Shown here: positions 34,793 through 41,128 of the stretch, one piece after another | How the letters are laid out: each line of letters opens with the position of its first letter | How positions within the stretch are numbered: position 1 is the first letter of the stretch | Assembly (NCBI GenBank): GCA_029939715.1 | Contig: JAOZSJ010000023.1 | Location: 1-41,128, forward strand | DNA length: 41,128 nt | Direction of reading: 5' to 3' | DNA from: 4572-123 sp002084545 | GTDB taxonomy: Bacteria; Desulfobacterota; Desulfobacteria; Desulfobacterales; 4572-123 | The notes under the pieces: generated by a model | Databases searched by the model: none | The model's input: only the letters and a program-made list of their open reading frames with translations | What the model was told of the DNA's origin: nothing | Translations under genes and position numbers: made by a program

Positions 34793-35482
34793 ATGAATAT
34801 ATCCCCCTTCCTGCAATCCAATCCCCTGGGAAAAGATATGGCAAAGGCGCATATAGGGGAGCTTGCCGATGCCGCGGTAAAAAAAAATTACCAAGCTGGA
34901 GAGACGATTATAAATGAAAACGATGTTGCAGAGGCATTTTATGTGGTGATCAGCGGTATGGTGAAAATGTTCAAAGCCTCTCCAGAGGGCCGCGAACAGA
35001 CACTTTACATCTTTGGCCCGGGAGAAATGTTCGGCGTATGTGCAATCTTTTCAGACATGGTATTTCCCGCAGGCGCATCCGCACTGGAAGAAAGCGTTCT
35101 TCTGACATTTCAGGGGGACCTTGTTAAAAATATCGCCCACCGGGATCCGACGATCCTTTTTAATATGATCCGTGTCCTGGCCTGCCGGCTCAAGGAATCC
35201 ATGGCCCTTGTGGAACTTCTTGCACTCAAGGATATCCCTCAGCGCGTGGCATCGTTTCTTCTGCTGTCAACCATGAAAAAGGATTGCCGTGAGGATGAGG
35301 AGATCGATCTGATGATCACCCGGCGGGAAATGGCCAAAATTATCGGCAGCACGCCTGAAACCCTGTCACGTGTGTTAAAAAAGATGGCCATGGAGAGTAT
35401 GATTGAACTTGAAGGGCGGCGCCTTCGTGTCCTTGACCGTGACGCCCTGAATGACACTTCCCGGGCATCCGTGATTTATTAA
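34793..35482 (+). CDS. Crp/Fnr-family transcription regulator
   Basis: A 229-residue regulator with an N-terminal cNMP-binding-type barrel (about 30-120; GPGEMFGVCAIF) and a C-terminal winged helix (about 170-210). The recognition helix STPETLSRVLKKM keeps Glu189, Ser192 and Arg193, the E-xx-SR pattern by which FNR reads TTGAT, which agrees with the FNR box just upstream. The N-terminal four-Cys Fe-S motif of FNR is absent (Cys only at 83, 131 and 165), so oxygen sensing through an [4Fe-4S] cluster is unlikely. Its signal may be heme, nitric oxide or redox-linked. The neighbouring divergent flavoprotein may be a target. Confidence 0.9.
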   Translation: MNISPFLQSNPLGKDMAKAHIGELADAAVKKNYQAGETIINENDVAEAFYVVISGMVKMFKASPEGREQTLYIFGPGEMFGVCAIFSDMVFPAGASALEESVLLTFQGDLVKNIAHRDPTILFNMIRVLACRLKESMALVELLALKDIPQRVASFLLLSTMKKDCREDEEIDLMITRREMAKIIGSTPETLSRVLKKMAMESMIELEGRRLRVLDRDALNDTSRASVIY

Positions 35483-35537
35483 TGCACTCCGGCTTTACCG
35501 GATTATCATAAAATAAAGGTGCCCTCCCCTGCACCCG

Positions 35538-37628
35538 TTATGTATATAATTTCAATTTACCGGTTTTGATTTTTACACTGGGAAAAGCATTCTGGTTCGT
35601 GTGCGGCAGGAAAAGGGCCGATGTGAACTCGTCCATGAACCGGCTGTTGCTGGAAAAATCGATGTATGTCATATTATTGGATATCCGGCGGGCTTCCTTG
35701 CGATACTGTCCGGACAAAAGGGCCATGTAAGCTCCGCCGATGGAACTGTTGCCGAGATATTCAAATTTCGCGCGGTCAATATCCGGCAGCATCCCGATGG
35801 TGACGGCCTTGTCAATATCCAGAAACTGACCAAACCCGCCCGCTACCCAGATCCGGTCCACCATGGAAAAATCCAGCCCGGCTTCAGCGAGAAGCACGGT
35901 AAACCCGGCATATATGGCCCCCTTGCTGAGGACCAGACTGTTAATATCGGATTCGGTAAAAGTGAGATCTCTCTGCATGGCCGTATCTTCGGCAAACGCC
36001 AGAACATAGGCGGTATCGTATTCATCCTTCATCATGCGGGGATGTGACGGATCAAGGGCAAATTTACCCCTTGGATCGATAATGCCGCAAAGCAGCATTT
36101 CAGATATCAGATCGATCATTCCCGAGCCGCAGATGCCCCTGGGGGGGACATCTCCTATGATGCCCAGGGCCGGCTCAAAGGTGTCGGGGTGAATGGTTAC
36201 TTTTTCAACGGCGCCCTCCTCCGCCCGCATTCCCCAGCGAATCCCCCCGCCTTCAAATGCAGGCCCGGCCGAACAGGAGGCGGTCATCAGCCAGTCTTTA
36301 TTGCCCAGCACGATTTCACCGTTGGTGCCCACATCTATAAACAGGGTCAACGGGTCTTCCCGGTGCAACCCGGTATAGATCATTCCCGAAACGATATCAC
36401 CGCCCACGTAACTGGCCGGTCCCGGCATGATGAACACGGCTGCCCCCGGATTGACCTTCAGGCCCACGTTCACCGCTTTGAGAATGGGGAATTCCGAAAC
36501 CGTCGGGATATAAGGCGACCGCCGGATATACCTGGGTTCAATACCCAGCAGCAGATGGGTCATGGTAGTGTTGCCCGAGAGCACCACATTTTTGATATCC
36601 TCTTTTGGAGCACCGACACTGTCCAGGGCTTCACCAATAAGATTATTGATTGTAGCAAGTGCCATGCGGCTGAGTTTTTTCACGCCCTCTTTTTCGGCAC
36701 AGACGATTCTATTGATCACATCATCGCCGCAGGCGGCCTGCTCATTGTGTCCTGAAGTTGCCGCCATGATGCTGCCGTCAATCATGTTCACAAGATAGAC
36801 TACAATGGAAGTGGTCCCCAGATCAACGGCCAGTCCCATGGGTAAACGCCCTCCGTTGCCCGGCCTGACCTTCAGCACTTCATTGACGCATTTTTTGTGC
36901 ATCACCGAAGCGGTGACCTTCCAGTTCTCATCTCTCATGGCTGCCGACAAATCGCGCATGACCCTTATTCCCACGTTAAGCCGGTCCACATCCACACCGG
37001 CATTTTTCAATCCCCGGGTAAGCCGGTCAAAATCACTGACGGAATCTTCAAGGGTGGGCGGGGAGAGTTCGAGCGGAATATCTTCCAGCATAGGCGTAAT
37101 ATCCTTGACAAGCCCCTTTAACCGGGCAGTGGCATCAATACCCATGCCGGCCACCTTGAGTTTTTTCTCAAGGGTTTCTTCGGGAATTCTGGCCGTGATA
37201 TCGCCATGTACTTTTGTCAGACAGGCAAGGACGTACCGATTTTCTTTTTCACTGTCACTCAGAAGGGGGGTGTCGACGGTTTCATAATAGCCGGACGTGA
37301 TAATCAATTTACATTTGCCGCAGGAGCCCTTGCCGTTGCACGAAGCGTTCAGATGAACCCCGGCCATTTGAGCGGCTTTCAATAAAGTAGTGCCTTCGGG
37401 CACAACCACTTTTTTTCCGTCGGGCTCAAACACAATTTCGTACTGGTCAGTCGGTATCCCTTCGTCCTTGAACCCTTTTTTGTCCATGAACCAGATGGGG
37501 CAGGATTCACGAAATTTGCAGTAAATATCGGGGTTACGACATTTAAGGCATTCATCACACAGATAGACATTGTCCTTGAGACAAACATAATTGCTTTCTT
37601 TTTCCGGATGGCACAGACACTTTCCCAT
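35538..37628 (-). CDS. ASKHA-domain ferredoxin protein (RACo/RamA-like corrinoid activator type) with Cys-rich N-terminus
   Basis: A 696-residue protein. Residues 1-50 are unusual: CLCHPEKESNYVCLKDNVYLCDECLKC plus two more Cys (runs given in parts CLCHPE, YLCDECLKC, YCKFRESCPIW), suggesting a zinc ribbon. A plant-type [2Fe-2S] ferredoxin domain follows (CNGKGSCGKCKL at about 96-107, final Cys in YVLACLTK at about 133). Then comes the acetate/sugar kinase-Hsc70-actin (ASKHA) domain with AVDLGTTSIVVYL, VVLSGNTTMTHLLLGI, LFIDVGTNGEIVLG and VAGGFGQFLDI. Family members reactivate Co(II)-corrinoid proteins by ATP-dependent reduction. No corrinoid methyltransferase is nearby, so the partner is unknown. 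The start ATG 37628 is preceded by AGGG. Confidence 0.88.
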   Translation of the reverse strand: MGKCLCHPEKESNYVCLKDNVYLCDECLKCRNPDIYCKFRESCPIWFMDKKGFKDEGIPTDQYEIVFEPDGKKVVVPEGTTLLKAAQMAGVHLNASCNGKGSCGKCKLIITSGYYETVDTPLLSDSEKENRYVLACLTKVHGDITARIPEETLEKKLKVAGMGIDATARLKGLVKDITPMLEDIPLELSPPTLEDSVSDFDRLTRGLKNAGVDVDRLNVGIRVMRDLSAAMRDENWKVTASVMHKKCVNEVLKVRPGNGGRLPMGLAVDLGTTSIVVYLVNMIDGSIMAATSGHNEQAACGDDVINRIVCAEKEGVKKLSRMALATINNLIGEALDSVGAPKEDIKNVVLSGNTTMTHLLLGIEPRYIRRSPYIPTVSEFPILKAVNVGLKVNPGAAVFIMPGPASYVGGDIVSGMIYTGLHREDPLTLFIDVGTNGEIVLGNKDWLMTASCSAGPAFEGGGIRWGMRAEEGAVEKVTIHPDTFEPALGIIGDVPPRGICGSGMIDLISEMLLCGIIDPRGKFALDPSHPRMMKDEYDTAYVLAFAEDTAMQRDLTFTESDINSLVLSKGAIYAGFTVLLAEAGLDFSMVDRIWVAGGFGQFLDIDKAVTIGMLPDIDRAKFEYLGNSSIGGAYMALLSGQYRKEARRISNNMTYIDFSSNSRFMDEFTSALFLPHTNQNAFPSVKIKTGKLKLYT

Positions 37629-37735
37629 TTACAACTGTCCCTCTTTGCATATACAGCTTGATTTCCATTTGAGGCGCAAAAAATTATAAAAAAATTCCTC
37701 CACACCCCAGACAAAACAGATTGTTTTTTTTACTG

Positions 37736-37754
37736 ATGCGGCGCACCGCCGCAT
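37736..37754. other. GC-rich perfect hairpin between FmdB and ASKHA genes
   Basis: ATGCGGCG (37736-37743), CAC loop, CGCCGCAT (37747-37754), 8 perfect pairs. It lies 13 nt after the FmdB stop on the minus strand. The T-rich tail follows only on the plus side, where no gene ends, so it may be a processing or attenuating hairpin and not a simple terminator. Confidence 0.4.
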
Positions 37755-37767
37755 TTTATTATCCGGC

Positions 37768-37965
37768 TCATGAAAAGCCGGACGCACCACCGGATGAGCA
37801 GCCGGCACCGCTGGGGCTTGATGTGCCGATAAAGGCGGCGGAGCTCATAAGTTTTGTCGTTTTTATGCTGTCACATGCGGGGCATGTTACAGACTCATCA
37901 CTTCTTAAAACAAGTTTTTCAAAAATATTCTCGCAATCCTTGCATTGATATTCGTAGATCGGCAC
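37768..37965 (-). CDS. FmdB-family zinc-ribbon protein
   Basis: A 65-residue protein starting MPIYEYQCKDCENIFEKLV, the diagnostic FmdB start, with two CxxC pairs (CKDC at about 8-11 and CPAC at about 33-36) that bind zinc, and a Ser/Gly-rich tail. The start is GTG 37965 after AGGAG. The regulatory function claimed for the family remains unclear. It lies between thioredoxin and the ASKHA gene on the same strand. Confidence 0.88.
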   Translation of the reverse strand: MPIYEYQCKDCENIFEKLVLRSDESVTCPACDSIKTTKLMSSAAFIGTSSPSGAGCSSGGASGFS

Positions 37966-37988
37966 AACATTCTCCTATTTTTTATTTT

Positions 37989-38315
37989 TCACGTAAGGCT
38001 TTTTACCACCTTTTCGATTTTAGCCTTTGGAACAAGACCTACAATCTGATTCTCGACATTGCCGTCTTTCATGAAAAGCAGAGTGGGAATCGACTGAATA
38101 CCATACTTGCCGGGCACCATGGGACTGTTATCCACGTTACACTTGGCGAATTTGACCTTATCGCCGAATTCCTCGGCCAGTTCCGCTACAGCCGGGCCAA
38201 TGGCTTTACAGGGACCGCACCACGGTGCCCAGAAATCCACCAGCACGGGTTTTTCAGACTGTATGACTTCCTCTTCAAAATTATCGTCGGTAATCTCCAT
38301 TACATTTTCAGCCAT
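37989..38315 (-). CDS. trxA: Thioredoxin
   Basis: A 108-residue cytosolic thioredoxin with the active site WCGPC (Cys33 and Cys36) in VDFWAPWCGPCKAIGP, the cis-Pro segment IQSIPTLLFMKDGN (about 71-84), and the usual length. It reduces protein disulfides. The start ATG 38315 has AAAGGAG upstream. Three genes in a row on the minus strand (trxA, fmdB, ASKHA) suggest one transcript. Its leader has nested inverted repeats, listed separately. Confidence 0.95.
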   Translation of the reverse strand: MAENVMEITDDNFEEEVIQSEKPVLVDFWAPWCGPCKAIGPAVAELAEEFGDKVKFAKCNVDNSPMVPGKYGIQSIPTLLFMKDGNVENQIVGLVPKAKIEKVVKSLT

Positions 38316-38365
38316 TTTAAAATCTCCTTTTAATTAATATTCAAAACAAAAGCTTACAGACAATG

Positions 38366-38413
38366 CGTTACTTTACATAATAGTAACGTTATATAGCGTA
38401 ACCTGTATAACGT
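38366..38413. promoter_or_regulatory. Overlapping inverted repeats in the thioredoxin leader
   Basis: Two perfect repeats share bases: CGTTACT (38366-38372) / AGTAACG (38382-38388) with a 9-nt spacer, and ACGTTATA (38386-38393) / TATAACGT (38406-38413) with a 12-nt spacer. They sit 51-98 nt upstream of trxA and look like a pair of adjoining operator sites. The rest of 38316-38633 has no gene except the terminator. Confidence 0.5.
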
Positions 38414-38489
38414 AAAAAAATTTAACCCATGATAACAGGGCGAGTTTGTACATGTAAATTACATGATGATCATCTAATAAAAAACAAAC

Positions 38490-38518
38490 CGACCCCGGAG
38501 GCCTGTCCCCGGGGGCCG
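38490..38518 (-). terminator. Probable terminator of the outer-membrane barrel operon
   Basis: CGACCCCGGAGG (38490-38501) pairs with CCCCGGGGGCCG (38507-38518) with one mismatch and G-U wobbles. On the minus strand it is followed by a T-rich run (A-run 38478-38484 on plus). It lies 116 nt past the barrel gene stop at 38634. Confidence 0.65.
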
Positions 38519-38633
38519 ATTTGCCGCAAGTGAGGTGAATAGCATGATAGGAGGTATGCTTTTAAAACCCTCATAATGTTTTATAGCATTTTCCGTGCCA
38601 TATTATAAATATTCTGGATTACCGGGGGGATTG

Positions 38634-39962
38634 TTAGAAATAAAAGGCAGCGGATGCAACGATTTTTGAGCCGATTATCTTTTCACCATACTCTGTATGG
38701 CTCCGCCCTGAAACAAATGTAGCCTTGAGATCCAGTGTAAGGTTGGTGATGGGGGTATATATTACCTGGGGTGTGATGGAAAAGCTGTGATCATTCATAT
38801 TGTAAACGGATGTGATACCGGGTGTAAAGTACAGGATATCAAAGGGTTCCTTTTGTGTCACCTTCAGATAAAGATAATCCGTCATCATTGTCTGTTTATT
38901 GTAATAAGCCCCATTTTGTCTGCTCAGGCCAAGCCCCGCCATATTGCCGCTGTCTATATAGTCCTGATACCCTGCTTCAATCAGATCAAAATAATCATTG
39001 ATTTCACCACGGGTATATCCCCGGCCGTTTTTGTAGTATTCAAAAATGATTGTCGTATCATTTTCCGTCAGGTACCGGATGCCCGCAAGAAAATTCAACG
39101 CATCATTTTTTTCCACAGACGGGTTTCCCTGCCTGTCGACAAGGGGTTTTTCATAATCAAAAACAATTGCCGCCTCACCGTGGATCTCGAAATTTACTAA
39201 AATGTTTTTTGAAAAATCAACACCTATCCGGTCTTTGGTTTCTTCGCCTGTAAGAAACATGATGTCAAAATCGGTATTCCATGCGAAAAGATATGTCCTG
39301 GCACCCCAGACCATCTCCCGCCCGGCACCCCACTCACTGTTGATGTCACCGGATACAGGCAGTATTACCGGTGTAACTGCAATGGTTTTAAACGGGCCGT
39401 CCATGCTTTTAATCAGATCCCCGGAAGCAAGGAAATAACCCTCCATGCCTGCCTCCGGATCATCAAGATCTTTAGGCCGACTGAAAAAAGCCACCGGATT
39501 CCAGGCATATCCCTTGCCCCATTTCAGCACTTTTTTACCCGCATCCAGCGCAATCGAGGGGCTCGGCTGCCAGGATACATAGGCCTCTTCCGTCAGATCG
39601 TCGGTCTGCCACTCTTCTGCTTCGTCATTATAAAGACTGCCTTTCAGCCGTGCGTAAAAATTGACGGATTCAAGCCTGTAATTTCCCTCCAGCGTCAGGT
39701 CAAGATTTGTCTGCCACAAAGTTGTGTCATCGCGGCCGGCCGGATATTTCTGGTAAAAAAGGAGACTGTTTTCATCCAGGTTTTTTACCGTTTCCGATAT
39801 CTCCAGCTCCGCCCTGAACGCCCAGGGCTTTTTTTCAACTTCCGGAATTTCAAAATCAAAATCGAGTGTATCGGATGCCTGATCCCCTGTATCCGCATGG
39901 CATGGCAAAGCAGCGGCCATACAAAGCAGAAGCAGTCCCATAAAAAAATTACTTAATTTCAT
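38634..39962 (-). CDS. Outer-membrane beta-barrel protein
   Basis: A 442-residue exported protein. Residues 1-23 (MKLSNFFMGLLLLCMAAALP, then CHA) are a signal peptide. Then come alternating amphipathic strands rich in aromatics (SVNFYARLKGSLYND, FEYYKNGRGYTRGEIND), and a final Phe in KIVASAAFYF, the typical signal of barrels inserted by BamA. No named family motif was recognised. The start ATG 39962 overlaps the LolA-like stop (TAATG). A channel for export of lipid or polysaccharide with the two upstream genes is inferred. Confidence 0.8.
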   Translation of the reverse strand: MKLSNFFMGLLLLCMAAALPCHADTGDQASDTLDFDFEIPEVEKKPWAFRAELEISETVKNLDENSLLFYQKYPAGRDDTTLWQTNLDLTLEGNYRLESVNFYARLKGSLYNDEAEEWQTDDLTEEAYVSWQPSPSIALDAGKKVLKWGKGYAWNPVAFFSRPKDLDDPEAGMEGYFLASGDLIKSMDGPFKTIAVTPVILPVSGDINSEWGAGREMVWGARTYLFAWNTDFDIMFLTGEETKDRIGVDFSKNILVNFEIHGEAAIVFDYEKPLVDRQGNPSVEKNDALNFLAGIRYLTENDTTIIFEYYKNGRGYTRGEINDYFDLIEAGYQDYIDSGNMAGLGLSRQNGAYYNKQTMMTDYLYLKVTQKEPFDILYFTPGITSVYNMNDHSFSITPQVIYTPITNLTLDLKATFVSGRSHTEYGEKIIGSKIVASAAFYF

Positions 39963-40696
39963 TACTCTCTTAAACTTTCCACTTTTGACATATAATTCAA
40001 GGTGAAAACTTCTTCAGGCAACTCTTTTGCTTTTACTTTTGCAAAAATAATAATCGATTTATATCCTTTATAAAGAGGACTGTCGGTCTCGATTACGGCG
40101 GGGCGGACAAGACCGCCGCCAAAATCTTTAACCTTTTTAAAATACAGAGTTTTAATAAGCATTCCAGATGAAGCAAAGCATTCTATTTTGTCCGGGAGAA
40201 GTCTTGTACCGTAAACCCGCATTTTTACTTTGTCATAAGCGACTGTGTTTGTTTTTGCCTTAAGATAAAGGATATGTCCATCATCTGACGGTTCTACCTT
40301 TTCGCAGTCGTATTCGGCGCTGTAATCTACACGCATAATATCCGAATTGTTAAATACACCTCCGGTTACCGATTGCAGGCTGGTGATGCGGATAGGTCTG
40401 CCTACATTCGGGATATAAAGCCACATGTTGTCCCCGATTCGCATAGTGCTTCTACCCTTTTCGCTGGCAGGAGACAAAAAGACGGATGCAATCTTATCTT
40501 TTCCTTTTTTAACTGAATACATTACAAACTCTTTTTTTGAGCCGTCCGGTTCAATATTTACCAGTTTTCTGTACATTTCAAAACTTTCCGGATTAAGATT
40601 GCGATCAACGTTCATGAGCATTTCATTCCCGTCAAGGGCAAACACAGGTGCGGTTATGCACAGACACATAAATACCGCCGTTAATATTTTTTTCAT
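39962..40696 (-). CDS. LolA-like outer-membrane lipoprotein-sorting family protein
   Basis: A 244-residue periplasmic protein with signal peptide MKKILTAVFMCLCITAPVFA. The mature part is mainly beta-strand, with the family segments FEMYRKLVNIEPDG, KIASVFLSPASEKGRSTMRI, NMWLYIPNVGRPIRI and IETDSPLYKGYKSIIIF. Such proteins resemble LolA and carry lipid cargo across the periplasm. ATG 40696 is chosen because AGGAG precedes it; an in-frame start at 40813 gives an unlikely N-terminal extension. It overlaps the barrel gene and follows an ABC-type permease gene, a common triad for lipid traffic to the outer membrane. Confidence 0.85.
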   Translation of the reverse strand: MKKILTAVFMCLCITAPVFALDGNEMLMNVDRNLNPESFEMYRKLVNIEPDGSKKEFVMYSVKKGKDKIASVFLSPASEKGRSTMRIGDNMWLYIPNVGRPIRITSLQSVTGGVFNNSDIMRVDYSAEYDCEKVEPSDDGHILYLKAKTNTVAYDKVKMRVYGTRLLPDKIECFASSGMLIKTLYFKKVKDFGGGLVRPAVIETDSPLYKGYKSIIIFAKVKAKELPEEVFTLNYMSKVESLRE

Positions 40697-40745
40697 TTTT
40701 ATCTCCTGCCTGAAAATATGATTTCCAATTCTTATTTGCTTGATC

Positions 40746-41128
40746 CTATATATGCCCCAGGGCATCAACCGGTTCCATCCTGGAAGCCTTGTATGCAGGC
40801 TGCAAAGTGGCAAAAATCGAAACCAGCAAAACTATTGCAGACACCCAGAACAGTTCCGAGGGGCTGATTGTCGGAGACAACAAAAGATCGTCCATCCGGC
40901 CGAAAGCATACCGGATTTTATAAATGTTTAAAATATAAATCCCGAAGATGCCGATAATATTGCCGGCCAGAACACTGATAAACCCAAGGGATAATCCCTC
41001 CGCCAGAAACAGTCCCATTATCTTGCCCGGAGCGGTTCCAATGGCGGACATTGTTCCGATTTCCCTGATCCTCTCGTAAACAGACATCATCATAACATTT
41101 AAAATACTTATAAGGACAATAGCGATCA
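40746..41128 (-). CDS. FtsX/LolE-like ABC transporter permease, C-terminal part (cut by window edge)
   Basis: Only the last about 127 codons are visible. The frame is open to the window edge, where it reads IAIVLISILNVMMMSVYERI; the start lies outside the window. Segments REIGTMSAIGTAPGKIMGLF, then AEGLSLGFISVLAGNIIGIF, and a final helix ending QPAYKASRMEPVDALGHI are the FtsX-domain hallmarks, with two to three membrane helices seen. MacB/LolC-type exporters share this end. Together with the LolA-like and barrel genes it suggests an envelope lipid-export system whose ATPase is outside the window. Confidence 0.9.
   Translation of the reverse strand, partial: IAIVLISILNVMMMSVYERIREIGTMSAIGTAPGKIMGLFLAEGLSLGFISVLAGNIIGIFGIYILNIYKIRYAFGRMDDLLLSPTISPSELFWVSAIVLLVSIFATLQPAYKASRMEPVDALGHI

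Overview
The window looks like a chromosomal contig from a strictly anaerobic, sulfate-reducing or syntrophic member of the Desulfobacterota, close to the Desulfobacterales. That placement is an inference from gene content: HdrA/MvhD/MetFV modules, an RnfB-like polyferredoxin, an ETF:menaquinone oxidoreductase operon, an ASKHA corrinoid-activator-type protein and heavy use of two-component regulators. There are no rRNA, tRNA, CRISPR or IS genes. Two 100-N scaffold gaps interrupt it (19570-19669 intergenic; 33972-34071 inside a gene).

Region 1 (1-7700) holds a membrane hybrid histidine kinase, a small DRTGG-domain protein, an RnfB-like ferredoxin fused to a GltD-type flavoprotein, an RseC-family membrane protein, a PilZ protein and a glycosyltransferase.

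Region 2 (about 7890-19546) is the centrepiece. It is a one-strand cluster metF1-hdrA1-mvhD1-hdrA2-mvhD2-metV-metF2-REC-HdrD/DsrK-like gene. Naive translation breaks five of its genes at UGA codons. In each case the frame continues into conserved family sequence, the UGA falls where a Cys is expected, and a hairpin has its apical loop 20-23 nt downstream. I read them as five selenocysteine genes: two HdrA, two MvhD and one CCG-domain protein. The two MvhD paralogues carry Sec at different conserved Cys positions. The likely job is electron bifurcation or confurcation around methylene-tetrahydrofolate reductase of the Wood-Ljungdahl pathway. A possible H-type pseudoknot overlaps the ribosome binding site of metF1.

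Region 3 (19710-23498) has aroE, then on the minus strand a PAS histidine kinase and a REC-PAS-histidine kinase. Region 4 (23499-30520) is a fatty-acid or acyl-CoA oxidation unit: a TetR regulator with FadR-like operators, a large acyl-CoA dehydrogenase, an EMO-type membrane Fe-S oxidoreductase, etfB and etfA, closed by a strong terminator. Electrons from acyl-CoA would pass to ETF, then EMO, then menaquinone.

Region 5 (30563-41128) is mostly minus strand: a secreted TPR protein, a LUD-domain protein, a gap-interrupted CoA-disulfide-reductase-like flavoprotein diverging from a Crp/Fnr regulator with a perfect FNR box, an ASKHA ferredoxin protein, an FmdB zinc ribbon, thioredoxin, and an outer-membrane barrel / LolA-like / FtsX-like permease set cut by the window edge.
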